Assembly (NCBI GenBank): GCA_021613535.1 | Contig: CP075493.1 | Span: forward strand, 16,802,001-16,866,000 | Length of the DNA stretch: 64,000 bases | Direction of reading: 5' to 3' | Source: Adineta vaga | Taxonomy: Eukaryota > Rotifera | Shown: piece by piece, positions 38,601-53,600 of the stretch | Layout: every line of letters starts with the position of its first letter | Position numbering within the stretch: the first letter of the stretch is position 1 | Program-made: the position numbers and the translations under genes | The notes under the pieces: model-generated | The model's input: only the letters and a program-made list of their open reading frames with translations | Databases searched by the model: none | What the model was told of the DNA's origin: nothing

Positions 38601-41600
38601 GTCACATCGAACAGCGTATCCTACACTATTTTTACAAGTGGTTCAACTGGAACACCGAAAGGAGTAAGTACATTCTACATCTAGTCCACAATCGACAATG
38701 TAACTTTTTCTTTAGGTGCAAATTCGACATTCTAATTTTCTTGGATGTATTCGATCTCTGGTTGATATAGAACTTTTTACATGCAATGATACAATTATTC
38801 AAATGGCAAGTTGTTCGTATGATGTACACGTACAAGAAATCGTAGGAGCACTGATTGCCGGTTCAAGCATTGTGATGCTTCGTTGTCAAGGGAATATGGA
38901 TCTAGAATATGTCCTTAGGGTTTTAGATGAAAAACAAGTTTCATACATGCAAAGTGTTCCAGCTTATTTCAGTAATATGTGTAATTTTCTCCTGGAACAC
39001 AAGTATGAAAATCTTGTTGCATTACGCACAATTGATATCGGAGGTAGAATGATTTTAAAATTTAGTCAGAAAGTGTCAATTTTTATGTTTTCTAGGAGAT
39101 GTTAGTACTATTCAACTGTTCAAGAAATTAACTAGTAATATCTTCGAGAATGTGAGAGTAGTGCATTTATATGGGCCGGCAGAGACAACTGTTGACTCCA
39201 CTTTTCATGTCGTGAATCTTCAAATAGATACAACGCATGTTTCACTCGGATGCCCATTACCTAACTATACGTGTATGATTCTGGATGAATTGTCGCAACC
39301 TGTTGTAATCGATCAAGAAGGTGAGCTAGTTGTTGGAGGAGTAGGTGTCTCTGCAGGATATCTTGGACGTGATGAATTGACTGCGAATGCATTTTTCAAT
39401 TATGACGGATACAAATATTACCGAACAGGTGATCTAGTTCGATTGGGTAGCAATGGTCTTTTATATTATCAAGGAAGAAAAGATCATCAAGTCAAACTTC
39501 ATGGACAACGAATTGAATTAGGAGAAATTGAGCGATGTTTACTTCAGACATCTGTTACAGCTTGTGTTGTCATCAAATGGGGCGACGACCATTTGGTTGC
39601 TTATGTTCAAAGTTCTACTATTGATGAGAAACTATTACGTGATCATTGCCAATCTCATTTACCGTCTCACATGATTCCATCGATGTTCATCGTTCTGGAC
39701 AAACTACCATTGAATGCAAATGGAAAAGTTGATCGGAAACTTCTTCCTGCACCTAATTTCTCTCAACTCTCATCAAAATATCTAAAACATGATGTTCAAA
39801 TTTTAGCACCAAATAGTGAAGTTGAAATTATCATTCATAAGATTTGGTGTGATATTTTTCATCAAAATCAAATCTCAATTGATACAGATATCTTTACTAT
39901 TGGTGGTCATTCACTACTTCTTATGCAGATTAATCAGTTATATAAAGCTGCATTTCATTTGGAAAAAAAAACTTTCTCTATTGCTGATCTTTTCGGACAT
40001 CCAACAATTGTCGGCCATGCTCGCCTCATTGATCAGGCTGCTACTAGAACGATAATGTTGAGTGATCAATGGACATCGTTAAAACTCATTCAAGGTAAAG
40101 AAACAAGCTTTCCTAAATATTATTCTGTTCTACACTTCATTAATATCTAGCTAGAGCATCATTTGCTCAAGAACGTATAATTTTGGATGAACAAATTCGA
40201 TTTTCTTCGAAAGATGACAATAACATGTATATTATTCCATTACTTTATCGTATTTCATCTTCTACTACCAACATATCAATCGTTCGATTGCAACAAGCGC
40301 TTCAGGCTGTCATTATCAAACACAGTATTCTACGAACAGCATTTTATCTTGATACAAATGGTACTATTATGCAACATTGTTTAGATGCACAAGTTATCTT
40401 CGATAAAATGATATCCAATAACGTTTCACTATTAAATGTTTATGATGTAGATAATGATATTCGTAGTATCACTGTGAAAATAAATGAAATCTTAAATAAT
40501 TCTGATTTATTTGATTTATCAAAAGGACGTGTTATTTCTTGCCATATTCTTCGTCAATATCATGCCTACGATGACCGTTCATTCGGCAACGATGATCGAT
40601 TGACGAAAAATGATTTTATTTTATTTAGTATTCATCATTCTGTATTTGATGGAACATCAGTATCAACCTTCTTGCGTGATCTTTATCTTGCTTATGACAA
40701 TAATGCTAACTTACCTATAGATGAGAACATGCTTCAATATGTTGATTATTCAGTTTATGAACGTCTAATAGATATGACATCTTCTCGTGAGTTTTGGCAC
40801 TCTCAATTCCAAGGATATAATATCCAACGTCCCTTATCATGGTCATTTGATCGACATCGATCATCCATTGGTCAGCGATCAGGTTTAGCTTCTATAGTCT
40901 GCATCTCATTCAACAAAGAAGTTGCTTCATCATTTCTTAACTATGCATCTTCACATCAAGTCACACCATTTCAGTTAGGATTGGCTACATTTTATATATT
41001 TTTATTCAAGTTAACTCATGGTCAAACTGATCTATGTGTTACTTCTGTCAATGCTAATCGATATCGAAGTGAATTACAAAATCTCATTGGAATGTTTGTT
41101 TCAACATTACCTTGTCGTCTACAATTAGACTCTCATTGGTCATTCGGTGAAGTTGTAAAACATGTTCGAGAAAAATGTTTATCAATTCTTGAACATTCTC
41201 AATATCCATTACAGCAAATGCTCGCTGATTTCCATCTTAATCAATCAAATGTTCCATTCCTTGAAACAATCTTTGACTTTATTACTTTATCTTCAAACAC
41301 CAGTCTAATATCTTTTGATGGTGCAACCGTTGAACAAGAGTCAGTGGAAGAATTTTTTGAAGTAGCTAGGTTTGACTTTCTAATGAGATTTATTTATGAT
41401 CCAACATCAGGTAATGATGAACTGTCTTGTTCTTTGGTGTGTTCACGTGATTTGTTTGACCAAACAACCATCAAACAAATGGTTCGAAGATTTCAAAATC
41501 TTTTTGAGGAAATTTTTGCGGTGAACTTTAATATTACGTCGATTGAGAAATTTTGTATTATCTTACCAGAGGAAGCAGAAGAAATGCAAACAACAGTCTT

Positions 41601-44600
41601 TTCTAGGCTTGAGAATAATGTCAACGAAGGTACGTGAATAAGTAATAATTTACGACGAATTAACACTTACATCAGAATAAGAATCTATATCGATTATGCA
41701 TAACTAAGACAAGAATATCATGAAGATGATAGATAGCGTTTTTCTTGTCATTGCTTCACCATTAAAGAGTATCTCCAGATTACGTCCTAATATATTCTTA
41801 CCTTTAAAAACTCGGTTGATACTAATCCTGTAGGATGCATATGCAAGTTACAGAATAGAAAGACAGATCTTGCAACATACAGTCGTGGCAATCCAAATGA
41901 TTGTACACTTCCTCTTTTTTCCTCACACCACAGTATTTGTAATTGATGTACACTTCTCTCTCTGCTCTCTTCTTCCTTTCTGTACTCATGTTAGTAGCAG
42001 AAGAAGAACATGCAATTATCATACCATAATACATGGAAGATTATATTACTCTCTTCTCATTTATTCCCTTTTCTGAAAGAAAAGCTTACAGACTCGATAA
42101 AAATTGTTAAAGTTGATTGGTCCAAACCAATCAGAAAATAGCACTGGTTAAATTCGTGAAAACTTATACATAGTCATTAGAATACAATTCACCAAAGGGT
42201 AATCCAGATCGATGAACATGAATCTGCTGTTAGTTTTTTCTTTATAAAAAAATTCTATTACTTTTTTGAGACAAAGTACCATTTTTTTACAAAAAATCTT
42301 TCATATCAGGGTTGAGTGAAAGCCAATCGAGATCAAAGATTATGATTCTCATATTAGCTCTCAATATTATTTTAAGTACTTTATCAATTTTTTGAGGAAG
42401 CAACTGGATCTTAGAAAAATCAAGATTTCTTATAAGCGCTCACTAAAGAGTAATCGAATATGTTATATCTGTATCATGTTTTCGGATGGTGGTTTCTGTT
42501 CAGTGTTTGTTATCAGTCATCATAATAACGCAAACTGTTAATGTGGCGGAAAGAGACAGGAAGAGTAACTAGATTAAAATCAAAATGCTTTTGAAGAAGT
42601 GGGCAAGTGATTTGATTCAAGAGCTGAGGAAATCTTTATTGTATCTTAAGGTTGGTGACCAATATGATTGCATCCTTTGAGTATAGAAACAGCAGCATTG
42701 CGCTGCGTTGATTGTTATTAAGGAATTTATCAGCCATACCGTCTAAAGAAATAAGAATCAACATTATTGAATAATAGCCCGATTGGTGGTTAGTGAACCT
42801 TTCTCTACGAGAACGAGAGTATTCTGTTATTTGTATTTCGCAGATATCGATTGTTTTGTCGTATTGAAAACAGACGAAGACTATCAGAATACTAATGTTA
42901 TGTAATCAGCAGCAATTTATAAAATTGTTGCCTTCTTTCTCAGCTTCTGCTTTACATTTTATGATCGATGGCTTAGAAACGTTTCCTGAATAGTTGAGAT
43001 GAATGCACTTTGTTGTCTCGAAACGTATGTGACATTATAAGGCTGAACATTGAGTGAAAATGACCAGCATATGTCATATTAGATATAAGAGGTATATATA
43101 TTCTTATAAAACATATATAGCTAAAAAGGGTGCTTTTCCTTTTCCGTTTTCTTGCAGCTAAGAAACCTCTGACATCAAAATCATAATTCTAAATCGGTTG
43201 TTTTTTATAAAACTTAATCTGAATTTTCTTTCAGAAAAGGGTCAGCGAATCCCTCGAATGAGCTCAACTTGTTTATATACTAAAACATACATGATATCTT
43301 GATATCACACCCCATATTTATTACGTATCCTCTTCTGTTTACATTAACCCCCATAAATTCCTATCTTATTCCATTATCTCATCGAGTGTTATTAACATTA
43401 TAACCATCATTTTTGGACTTAGATATTTTTATATTAGCGCGCGACTGTACCTTTCCAGGTACCATATAAAGGACGAGAGAAATACAGTATAGCAGCGATT
43501 TCTTATCAAGAATAAAAGTTGATACAAACATATATTCTTATACAGTTCTATACGAACTCAGAAATTGTCACAATAGCATTTTTCAAAATGATGTATTTTT
43601 TAGCAATCGAGAAGAAGAACTCAATATGATGATCATGTAGTATGATTACGTATGAGTGATAAGCGAGCTTGAGAGTGATGATATTATACGGATGCGACAG
43701 GTTGAGTAGCTGTCCTATGCATTTGATTTTCCATTAAGTTAACACTTTGTATGCAGCTAACAAAAAATGTTAGAAGATTTAGCATGAAAAGCTCGATAGT
43801 TTATGAGGCCACTTTTTTTTCAAGTTGCACTTTTTTTGTTTACAAGAATAGGCAAACTTTTGAGCGACTAGATTTCGATACTGCAAAAAAATATTATTAC
43901 TGACCTGCCCATGTACCGCTCCACTCATTTTCGCAAAGTCAGAAAAATAGATGATTATCGCTTTCGTGAAATAGTTTTTATGTTATGAGAAGAATTACTT
44001 ACGGTGTTTTTCTTAATTATTTCGTCAGAGATTATATTAAATTGTTCATTCAGGGAAACTATGGTTAACTTCCTGCGAAAATCAATTTTGACGGAATACA
44101 TAAACATTTTAAAAATGTGATTCCGTCACGAAGGTACAGGTTCCGTCTTTTTCACAGTACTGAAATTCAGTTGTTTCGAGTTTGATTGATATCGTAAACA
44201 AATTGTACGTTTGTAAGAAAGTGATCTTGTGTAAATGGTGGAGTTTTTTCCAGGTCAACCAATCCGATGTTAGATCCGATCGGACACGATGATCCGACGA
44301 AATCCTATCGGATTCCTGGCGACGGAAGCCGAAAGAAATCCGACTGTCGGATTCCAATACACTTCCGATAATATCCGATGAATTAACAATAATCTGCGAA
44401 TACCTAATTTCTTTTGATTTTTCTCGGATTAAAAATCCTTTAATTATATTTTGTATGTTTTCGATTAGAGTTTGACTCGTTTGGATTGGTTTAGGATGGA
44501 AAGCTCATTGTGTAGATTGTATAGTGGCTTAAGGAAGGGATAGATGAACAGTATCGATGGATGAATATGAATTATTATTGTGGGTGTCAGAATCGTATGA

Positions 44601-47600
44601 GATGAAATATAGGAAAAAAAAGTCAACTTCAAAGTTGTTTTGTGGAGAATTAATCGAGTGTTTCACTGAAAACTAAACATTTTTCAGGGATATAGGTGGA
44701 AATGGGAGTTGATGTATACGTTTCTTTTGGGTATGTTTTTCTGAATTGTTGGTAATGCGTGGCAGTGTTAATTAGTTTCATAAACAGTATTTATACATCA
44801 GTAGGTAGTGTTGCTTTAGGGGAAAGCACTAAGCTGGCAGTTATATTAGCTAAGCAGATGTTTTTGGTGGAAATTTGTAGTCATAGAATACGACAAAGGA
44901 CGATATTTGTTGTTCTGGTATGTGTAGTTTTTTGAAGAACACTCGCTTTTGTCGTTGCTCTCGTTATCAAGGTGATGGATGTCGTAGATTTTTGCTTATA
45001 ATACTTTCTGATGGAGTTATGAGGTATTGAAATAAGCAAAATACTATCTGCTTAATATGTGGAGGATTTAAAAATACGAATTTTACTGGGAGTTAGGTAA
45101 TATATATTCATAAACAGCGACAAATAATTTGAATATAGTGTTTCACGCTCATCTAATACGTCTTTTTGGTTGTTCATAATATTTATTTTACGATTTATGT
45201 CGGAGTATGGTGAAAATCGTTTTCAATCACCAAATAAAATAGAAAATGGAAAAAATTTTTAATAAATTGCTATGGAGACTGATCTCTTTTACTGATATTC
45301 ATAATTTTTGGATAGTTTTACCAAAACTAATTAGACAAGGTTAGCGATAAAATGGACAGATGCAGCATGTTCTTTACGCGATTTCTAGTCAACCTGACCT
45401 CTAGTTTTCCAGCAGTCACGACTCGACCATAGGATTCAATTGAACAATACGGAATGTTAGAACAGATAGGTTCTTTTAAAATGAGACGTCAGCAAGCTTT
45501 CTCCCAAGTGTTTCGGCTGAAAAACATGAGACTTACGGAAGTTTCTAAAAGAACTTTCACGAAATTATGAAAGTATCTCTAATGAATCTGTACCTATCAT
45601 CGGCATATCCTAGAGTCACCAATACTATTTTTTCAGTAACTGTTTTATTCACAAGACTTTTGAAACCGTCGTAGAAGATGGCGGTTAGATATTTAGTGAT
45701 CAACGTCTATCGAGTTATTGCTGAACAACCTTAGAAATATCCATCCTCTTGAAATAATCATTTTCAACAATTTCCAAAGAGAACCATCGACCAAACAGCT
45801 ATCTTAAATGTGCTATGATTCACTATGTAAACAAAACTTCATTCATGTCTATTCGAGCAGCAAAGTCATTTTTTTAAAGTTCCATATACACTATAAATAA
45901 ATCAAGATAACTCCTGTTTCAGTAATTATAAAAAATAAATTCTTGTATCTTATAGGATTAGCATCCTATGCTCAAGCTCGTATTTGGTTAGATGAACAAG
46001 TTCGATTCAATCTCGATCATTCACAAGTAGCAATCTACAATATGCCATTTCTTTATCGTCTCTCATCCACACATACTTTATCAGTTAAACAATTTCATCA
46101 AGCTCTTCAACTCACTATCACTAAACATCAAGCACTTCGAACATCATTGATCTTTGATTCAAACAAGAATCAACTCTTACAACGAGTCAATGACTTGAAC
46201 GATAGTCACAAACCATTGTTTACGTTTACAGAAAGTACTTTTCAAACAAATGAACAACTCGATGAGATAATGTATGACGAGAAACGCAATTCTCAATATT
46301 TCGATCTTACTCAAGGACTAGTCTTTCGATGTCATCTCATTTACTACAAACAAATCTCTTCAAATGATCTTCTTTGTGATAAAGATGTTATTATTTTCAA
46401 TTTTCATCATGCATTGTTCGATTTTCCATCGATGGATATCTTTCTTCGTGATCTCAATCAAGCTTATACAACAAATCAACTATCAACTGATGATAACATG
46501 AATCTACGATATCTTGACTGTAATGATCAATATTCTTCTTTTCTATTTGATTTCATCTATGTGTTTTTGTTCAACTATTTAGACGCTGTTATCGAACAAG
46601 AAATGTCAATGACTGGTGCAAGTCTATTTTGGCAAGATGTTCTTTATGATTGTAATTTTGATCGATCTTTACCATTACCATTTGATCGACATCGTCTTGC
46701 TAATGAATATAATACTGGTCGTGGAACATCTGTCTCTTTTGATTTTGGTGAAGATCTTTCACAAGCATTTCTTCTATACACATTGTCAAATCACATCGAA
46801 CCAATACACATAGCACTAGCATGTTATTATACTTTCTTATTTAAATTGACCAATGGACAAAGGGATTTATGTATTGGAACAAATACAGATGGTCGATACA
46901 GAGAAGAGTTGATGTCAGTGATTGGAATGTTTGTCAATGCTATCCCACTACGATGTCAGTTAGATCCTCATTGGTCTTTTCATCAGCTTGTCGAACGCGT
47001 TGTAGAAATAGAGACAAATAGTATAAAATATTCATATTTTCCTCTTCAGCGTATTCTTGCACTACATCCCAATACATCAAAAGCGGCATTTCTTGAGATA
47101 TCTTTTGTTTTTCATGCTATTGAAAATGAAAGTATCAACAATGAAATAATGATTGGTGAAAGTCAACTGGATTCTTTGTCAACAACGTCGATCAAAATTA
47201 GTGAAAATGAAATAATGAGTAAGTTCGATTTTTCTCTTAACATTCAACATGATCTCAATACTAATCAACTATCATGCACAATTGATGCATCACTTGACTT
47301 ATTCAATCTGGATACAATTCATCAGATTACACAACGATTCCATTTAACATTGGAACAATTATTTGCCTCTCTTGATGATCGCATCGACAAACCAATATGT
47401 AACTTATCATTAACATTATTGAATGAAAGGCTGCTGATGAGTTCTATGAATAATACACAAGTATCATTTTCTTCCATGTCTTGCATTCATCATGAATTTG
47501 TTAGACAAACAGTGAAATATCCACAAAAACTAGCAGTTGAACTTGATGAACAGTCTCTTACATATTCAGAATTATTATATTGTATACAGAGATTATCGTT

Positions 47601-50600
47601 ACATCTCCTAATTAACTATAATATCGTTCCAGGTAATATTATTTGTCAATGTGTAGAAAGAAGTTTATCAATGGTAAATTGATCAAAGAGAAAGTAATAT
47701 TAATGTAGATATATATTGTTGTTCCTTTAGGTGATTGGTATGATGGCAATTGAGACGGTCGGTTGCGCATATTGTCCATTATCACCCCAAGATCCTCTAC
47801 ACCGTTTATATTCACTTATTCGACAAACTCGAAATTCTGTTCTTCTAACACACTATTTGACCAAAACAAAATTTAATAGCGATATTGTTTTATTTGATAT
47901 TGACACCGTATTGATTGATAATGGCATGGAAAACGATGACAAAATTTATCCACTATTAGATGTTTTAGTCGTACCTGACAACGTAGCTTATGTCATTTTT
48001 ACAAGTGGCTCAACTGGAACACCAAAAGCGGTTAGTAATAAAAATCGATATTGTGAAAAAATAATGAACTTTTCTTCATCATTTGAAGGCTCAAGTTCGA
48101 CATAAGAATTTCACTAAATGTATACAGTCTTTGATTCTTAACGACATATTTAATATATATGATATAGTTGTTCAAATGTCACGTTGTTCATTCGATATTC
48201 ATGTTCAAGAAATATTAGGTACATTAATTAGTGGTGCTTCATTAATCATGCTTCATCCTAGAGGTACTTTGGATTTTCAATACATATCAGAGGTTCTTAA
48301 TGACAAACAAATTACATACATGCACTCTGTACCAAGTCTTCTTTACAGTTTCTTCACTTTTGCTGCACAACGAAATAATCAGTATGCTCCAAAATATCTT
48401 CGATCACTTTGTAGTAGTGGTGAGTTAAGATTCAATAGTTTTCAATTTTCTAATTGATTTTTGTTCTACTCATGCAGGTGAAGCATTTGCTATTAAACTG
48501 TTTGATGTAACTAAAAACATCGATATAAGAAACTGCCATATATGGAATCTCTATGGTCCAGCTGAAACAACCATTGATTCCACTAGTCGTCGTGTGAATA
48601 TTATAGCTGATAGAGAAAGCATACCGATTGGTGATCCACTGTCTAATTATATATGTCTAGTCTTAGATGAATTCTTACAATCTGTTGTGATCGATCAAGA
48701 AGGTGAATTAGTTGTTGGAGGAGTTGGAGTCTTTGCAGGATATCTTGGACGTGATGATTTGACACAGAAAGCACTCATTGAGATCGATGGGGAATTATTC
48801 TATCGAACAGGTGATCTTGTTCGAATGGATAAGAAAGGTCTTTTATATTATCAAGGAAGAAAAGATCATCAAGTCAAACTTCATGGACAACGAATTGAAT
48901 TAGGAGAAATTGAGCGATGTTTACTTCAGACATCTGTTACAGCTTGTGTTGTCATCAAATGGGGCGACGACCATTTGGTTGCTTATGTTCAAAGTTCTAC
49001 TATTAGTGAAAACAATTTACGTGATCATTGTCAATCTCACTTACCACCTCACATGATTCCATCGATGTTCATCATTCTTGATAAACTACCGTTGAACATA
49101 AATGGAAAAGTTGATCGGAAACTTCTTCCTGCACCTAATTTCTCGGTAAACTTGTCTCCATCAGCTAAACTTCATACTCCGCAAAATCACTTAGAAGAAG
49201 CCGTGCACGATGTATGGTGTGAAATTCTTCAGTGGATTGGAAAAGAGATATCAACTACTGTCAGTTTCTTTAGTATTGGTGGCCATTCACTTCTCTTCAT
49301 TAAACTTTATCATCGTTATCAATTTATATTTAATTTTGATAACCATGCACTTTCTATTGCACCCTTTCTCCAAAAGCCAACTATTGTTCAACATTCACAA
49401 TTGCTCCAGACAATCATAATAAAAAACATTCGCTCAATGAAATGGCATCCACTCCACATTAAACAAGGTAATAATTTTCTTTTCATATGGATATTTTTTT
49501 CAATCGATTGAAATATTCAATAATAAAACATTTAGGTCCTGCATCTTTTGCTCAAGAGCGGATCTTCCTCGATGAACAAGTTCGCTTCTCGAATGAAGTT
49601 GCCATCTACAATGAATTATCAATTCAACGACTTGTTCAAGGTTCATTATCGATCGATCGTTTATTAAAAGCACTTCGATATATAATAAGCAAACATAATA
49701 TATTACGATCATCTCTCATTTTTGACAATGAAGATAGTACTTTAAAACAATATGTTACTCAAAACCATCTATCATTCTCATTAGTCAATGAACAAACATT
49801 TGAAAATGAAAGTGAACTTTTCGATATTATCCATAAAGTTACAAGCAATCCAACTTTATTTAATTTGTCCGAAGGCCGAGTGTTTCATTGTGAGATTATT
49901 CGACAACAGAACTTAACTAATGAAAATAATGATAAGGAATTGATTAGAGAATCCGATGTTGTTATACTGGCTTTTCATCATGCAGCATCTGATCGATCAA
50001 GTTTCGCCGTCTTTTTCGAAGATTTGAGTTTTGCTTACAATAATAATAATGACACAACATGGTTTGAAGATGAGGATTCAATACAATACATTGATTATAG
50101 TGTACATGAACGTTTAATGGATATGACATTGTCTCGTGAATTTTGGCATTTTCAACTTGACGGTTACAATCCCGAGCGTCCTTTAGCATTGCCAGTTGAT
50201 CGACATCGTTCATCTGCTGATCAACGATCAGGTTTATCTTCTACAACTTACATATCGTTCAGCAAAGAAATTTCGAAATCATTTCTCGATTATGCATCTT
50301 CACATCAAGTCACACCATTTCAGTTAGGATTGGCTACATTTTATATATTTTTATTCAAGTTAACTCATGGTCAAACTGATCTATGTGTTACTTCTGTCAA
50401 TGCCAATCGATATCGAAGTGAATTACAAAGTCTCATTGGAATGTTTGTTTCAACATTACCATATCGATTTCAGCTGGATGGTAACTGGTCATTTGATGAA
50501 ATTGTAAAACGTGTACGAGAAATATGTTTATCAATTCTTGAACATTCTCAATACCCATTACAGCATATGCTCGCCGATTCGCATCTGAATCAGCCGAATG

Positions 50601-53600
50601 TTCCGTTTCTTGAGACAATGCTAGACTTTATTACTTTATCTTCGAATACAAGTCAAATATCTGTTGATGGTGCAGCTCTAGAAGAAGTAGCGCTAGTACA
50701 ATCATTCGAAGCAGCTAAGTTTGATTTTTCAATAACATTTATTTATAATCCAGCGTTAGAAGATGATGAACTGTCTTGTTCTTTCGTTTTTTCTCGTGAC
50801 ATATTCGAAGAAAAAACCATTAAACAAATAGTTTCAAGAATAGAAATACTATTTGAGAAACTTTTTGCAACAAACTCAAATACTTCACCGATGGACCAAT
50901 CTGTCACGTCAATTAACAAACTTTCTATTATTTTACCAAGCGAAGTGAATGAAATGCAAACAGTACACTTCTCTAGACTCAAAAATCTTGTTAACGAAGG
51001 TACGTGAACTAATACGAACATGAAAATGAAATTTGATCGGAACTATATTCCACTTACAAAATAGTGGCACGGAAATGAGAATTAATTGCTTGGTTAACAT
51101 CGTTATATTAGCAGAAAATAACTGCATTTGTGATCCTGGTCTTTTCGTTACTCTAAAGATTTGAATATGAGCCGTAGCGTTTTGTTCTATCTGAAACAGA
51201 TCGATTTGTTTCAGATAGAACAAAATCAATATATGTGATAGTTTCATGAGTGGACGTGTCATCAAACAGATATTTCATCCCTTCATGAAAAAGTAATTTA
51301 ATTCTTGTATCTTATAGGATTAGCATCCTATGCTCAAGCTCGTATTTGGCTTGATGAACAAACTCGTTTCGGTTCTAACAAACCACAAGTAGCAATCAAC
51401 AATATGCCATTTCTTTATCGTCTCTCATCCACACATACTTTATCAGTTAAACAATTTTATCAAGCTCTTCAGCTCATTATCACTAAACATCAAGCACTTC
51501 GAACATCATTGATCTTTGATTCAAACAAGAATCAACTCTTACAACGAGTCAATGACTTGAACGATAGTCACAAACCATTGTTTACGTTTACAGAAAGTAC
51601 TTTTCAAACAAATGAACAACTCGATGAGATAATGTATGACGAGAAACGCAATTCTCAATATTTCGATCTTACTCAAGGACTTGTCTTTCGATGTCATCTC
51701 ATTTACTACAAACAAATATCTTCAAATGATCTTCTTTGTGATAAAGATGTTATTATTTTCAATTTTCATCATGCATTGTTCGATTTTCCATCGATGGATA
51801 TCTTTCTTCGTGATCTCAATCAAGCTTATACAACAAATCAACTATCAACTGATGATAACATGAATCTACGATATCTTGACTGTAATGATCAATATTCTTC
51901 TTTTCTATTTGATTTCATCTATGTGTTTTTGTTCAACTATTTAGACGCTGTTATCGAACAAGAAATGTCAATGACTGGTGCAAGTCTATTTTGGCAAGAT
52001 GTTCTTTATGATTGTAATTTTGATCGATCTTTACCATTACCATTTGATCGACATCGTCTTGCTAATGAATATAATACTGGTCGTGGAACATCTGTCTCTT
52101 TTGATTTTGGTGAAGATCTTTCACAAGCATTTCTTAATTATTCGTTATTGTACAATATTAACCTTGAATATCTGATACTTTCTTGTTATTATGCTTTCTT
52201 ATTCAAATTATCAAATGGAGAAAAAGATCTTTCTATTGGAATTAACATTGATACTCGATCTAGAGATGAACTTAAATCGTTGATCGGAATATTCCAAAAT
52301 GTCATTCCATTACGATGTCAATTAGATCCTCATTGGTCTTTTCATCAATTAATTATATACTCTCAAGAGATAATGAGAAATAGTTTGAAATATTCATATT
52401 TTCCTCTTCAACGCATTCTCAATCAACATGTCAATAGTTCAAGACCTGCATTTCTTGATATATTCTTTGAATTTCAATCAAATCAAAACAAATCTTGTAA
52501 GAATGAGATTATCATTGATGATGTTCATCTCTATCCTATTTCCTATTCGAATCAAATCAATAGAAAGGAAGTTGTGAATAAATATGATTTCTCTCTTATT
52601 ATTCAACATGATTCGAATATTAATCAACTATCATGTACAATTAATGCATCACTTGATCTATTCAATGAAAACACAATTGACAAAAGTACACAACGATTTC
52701 ATTTTATGTTGCAACAATTATTTAGATCTACCGATGAATGGATGAAGAAACCAATCTATGAATTATCATTCATATTGTCAAATGAAAGACTACTCGTGGA
52801 ATCTTTGAATAACACACAAATATTATTTCCTTCTTCCACTTGTATACATCATGAATTTGTTTTTCAGGCAATGAATTATTCACAAAAACTAGCAATTGAA
52901 CTTGATGAACAATCTCTAACTTATTCTGAACTTTTACATTATGTTCAATTGTTTGCTATTGATCTAATAGACAATCATCATATCATTCCAGGTGACATTG
53001 TTTGTCAATGTGTAGAACGAAGTCTATCGATGGTAGGTTGATTGAAAAGTAATTTTTACTAAAATCGATCGAATATTGATCTTGATTAGGTAATTGGTAT
53101 AATGGCAATCGAGATGAGTGGTGGTATCTATTGTCCATTATCACCTCGAGATCCACCACATCGTTTGTGTGCACTTGTTCAACAAATTCAGAGTTGTCTT
53201 GTTCTTGTTCATTGGTCGACAAGAACTAAATTCAACGATAATATAATTTCACTTGACATCAGCTCGATGATGGCTGACATTGATATCAAATGTGACATTG
53301 ATGTCGATCGACTCTCAAATGTGCTAGTCACATCGAACAGCGTATCCTACACTATTTTTACAAGTGGTTCAACTGGAACACCGAAAGGAGTAAGTACATT
53401 CTACATCTAGTCCACAATCGACAATGTAACTTTTTCTTTAGGTGCAAATTCGACATTCTAATTTTCTTGGATGTATTCGATCTCTGGTTGATATAGAACT
53501 TTTTACATGCAATGATACAATTATTCAAATGGCAAGTTGTTCGTATGATGTACACGTACAAGAAATCGTAGGAGCACTGATTGCCGGTTCAAGCATTGTG

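Noticed and set aside
40151-40157. Alternative acceptor at 40154 (ctag|agcatc)
   Set aside because: It would shift the frame; the acceptor at 40150 gives the conserved ASFAQER.
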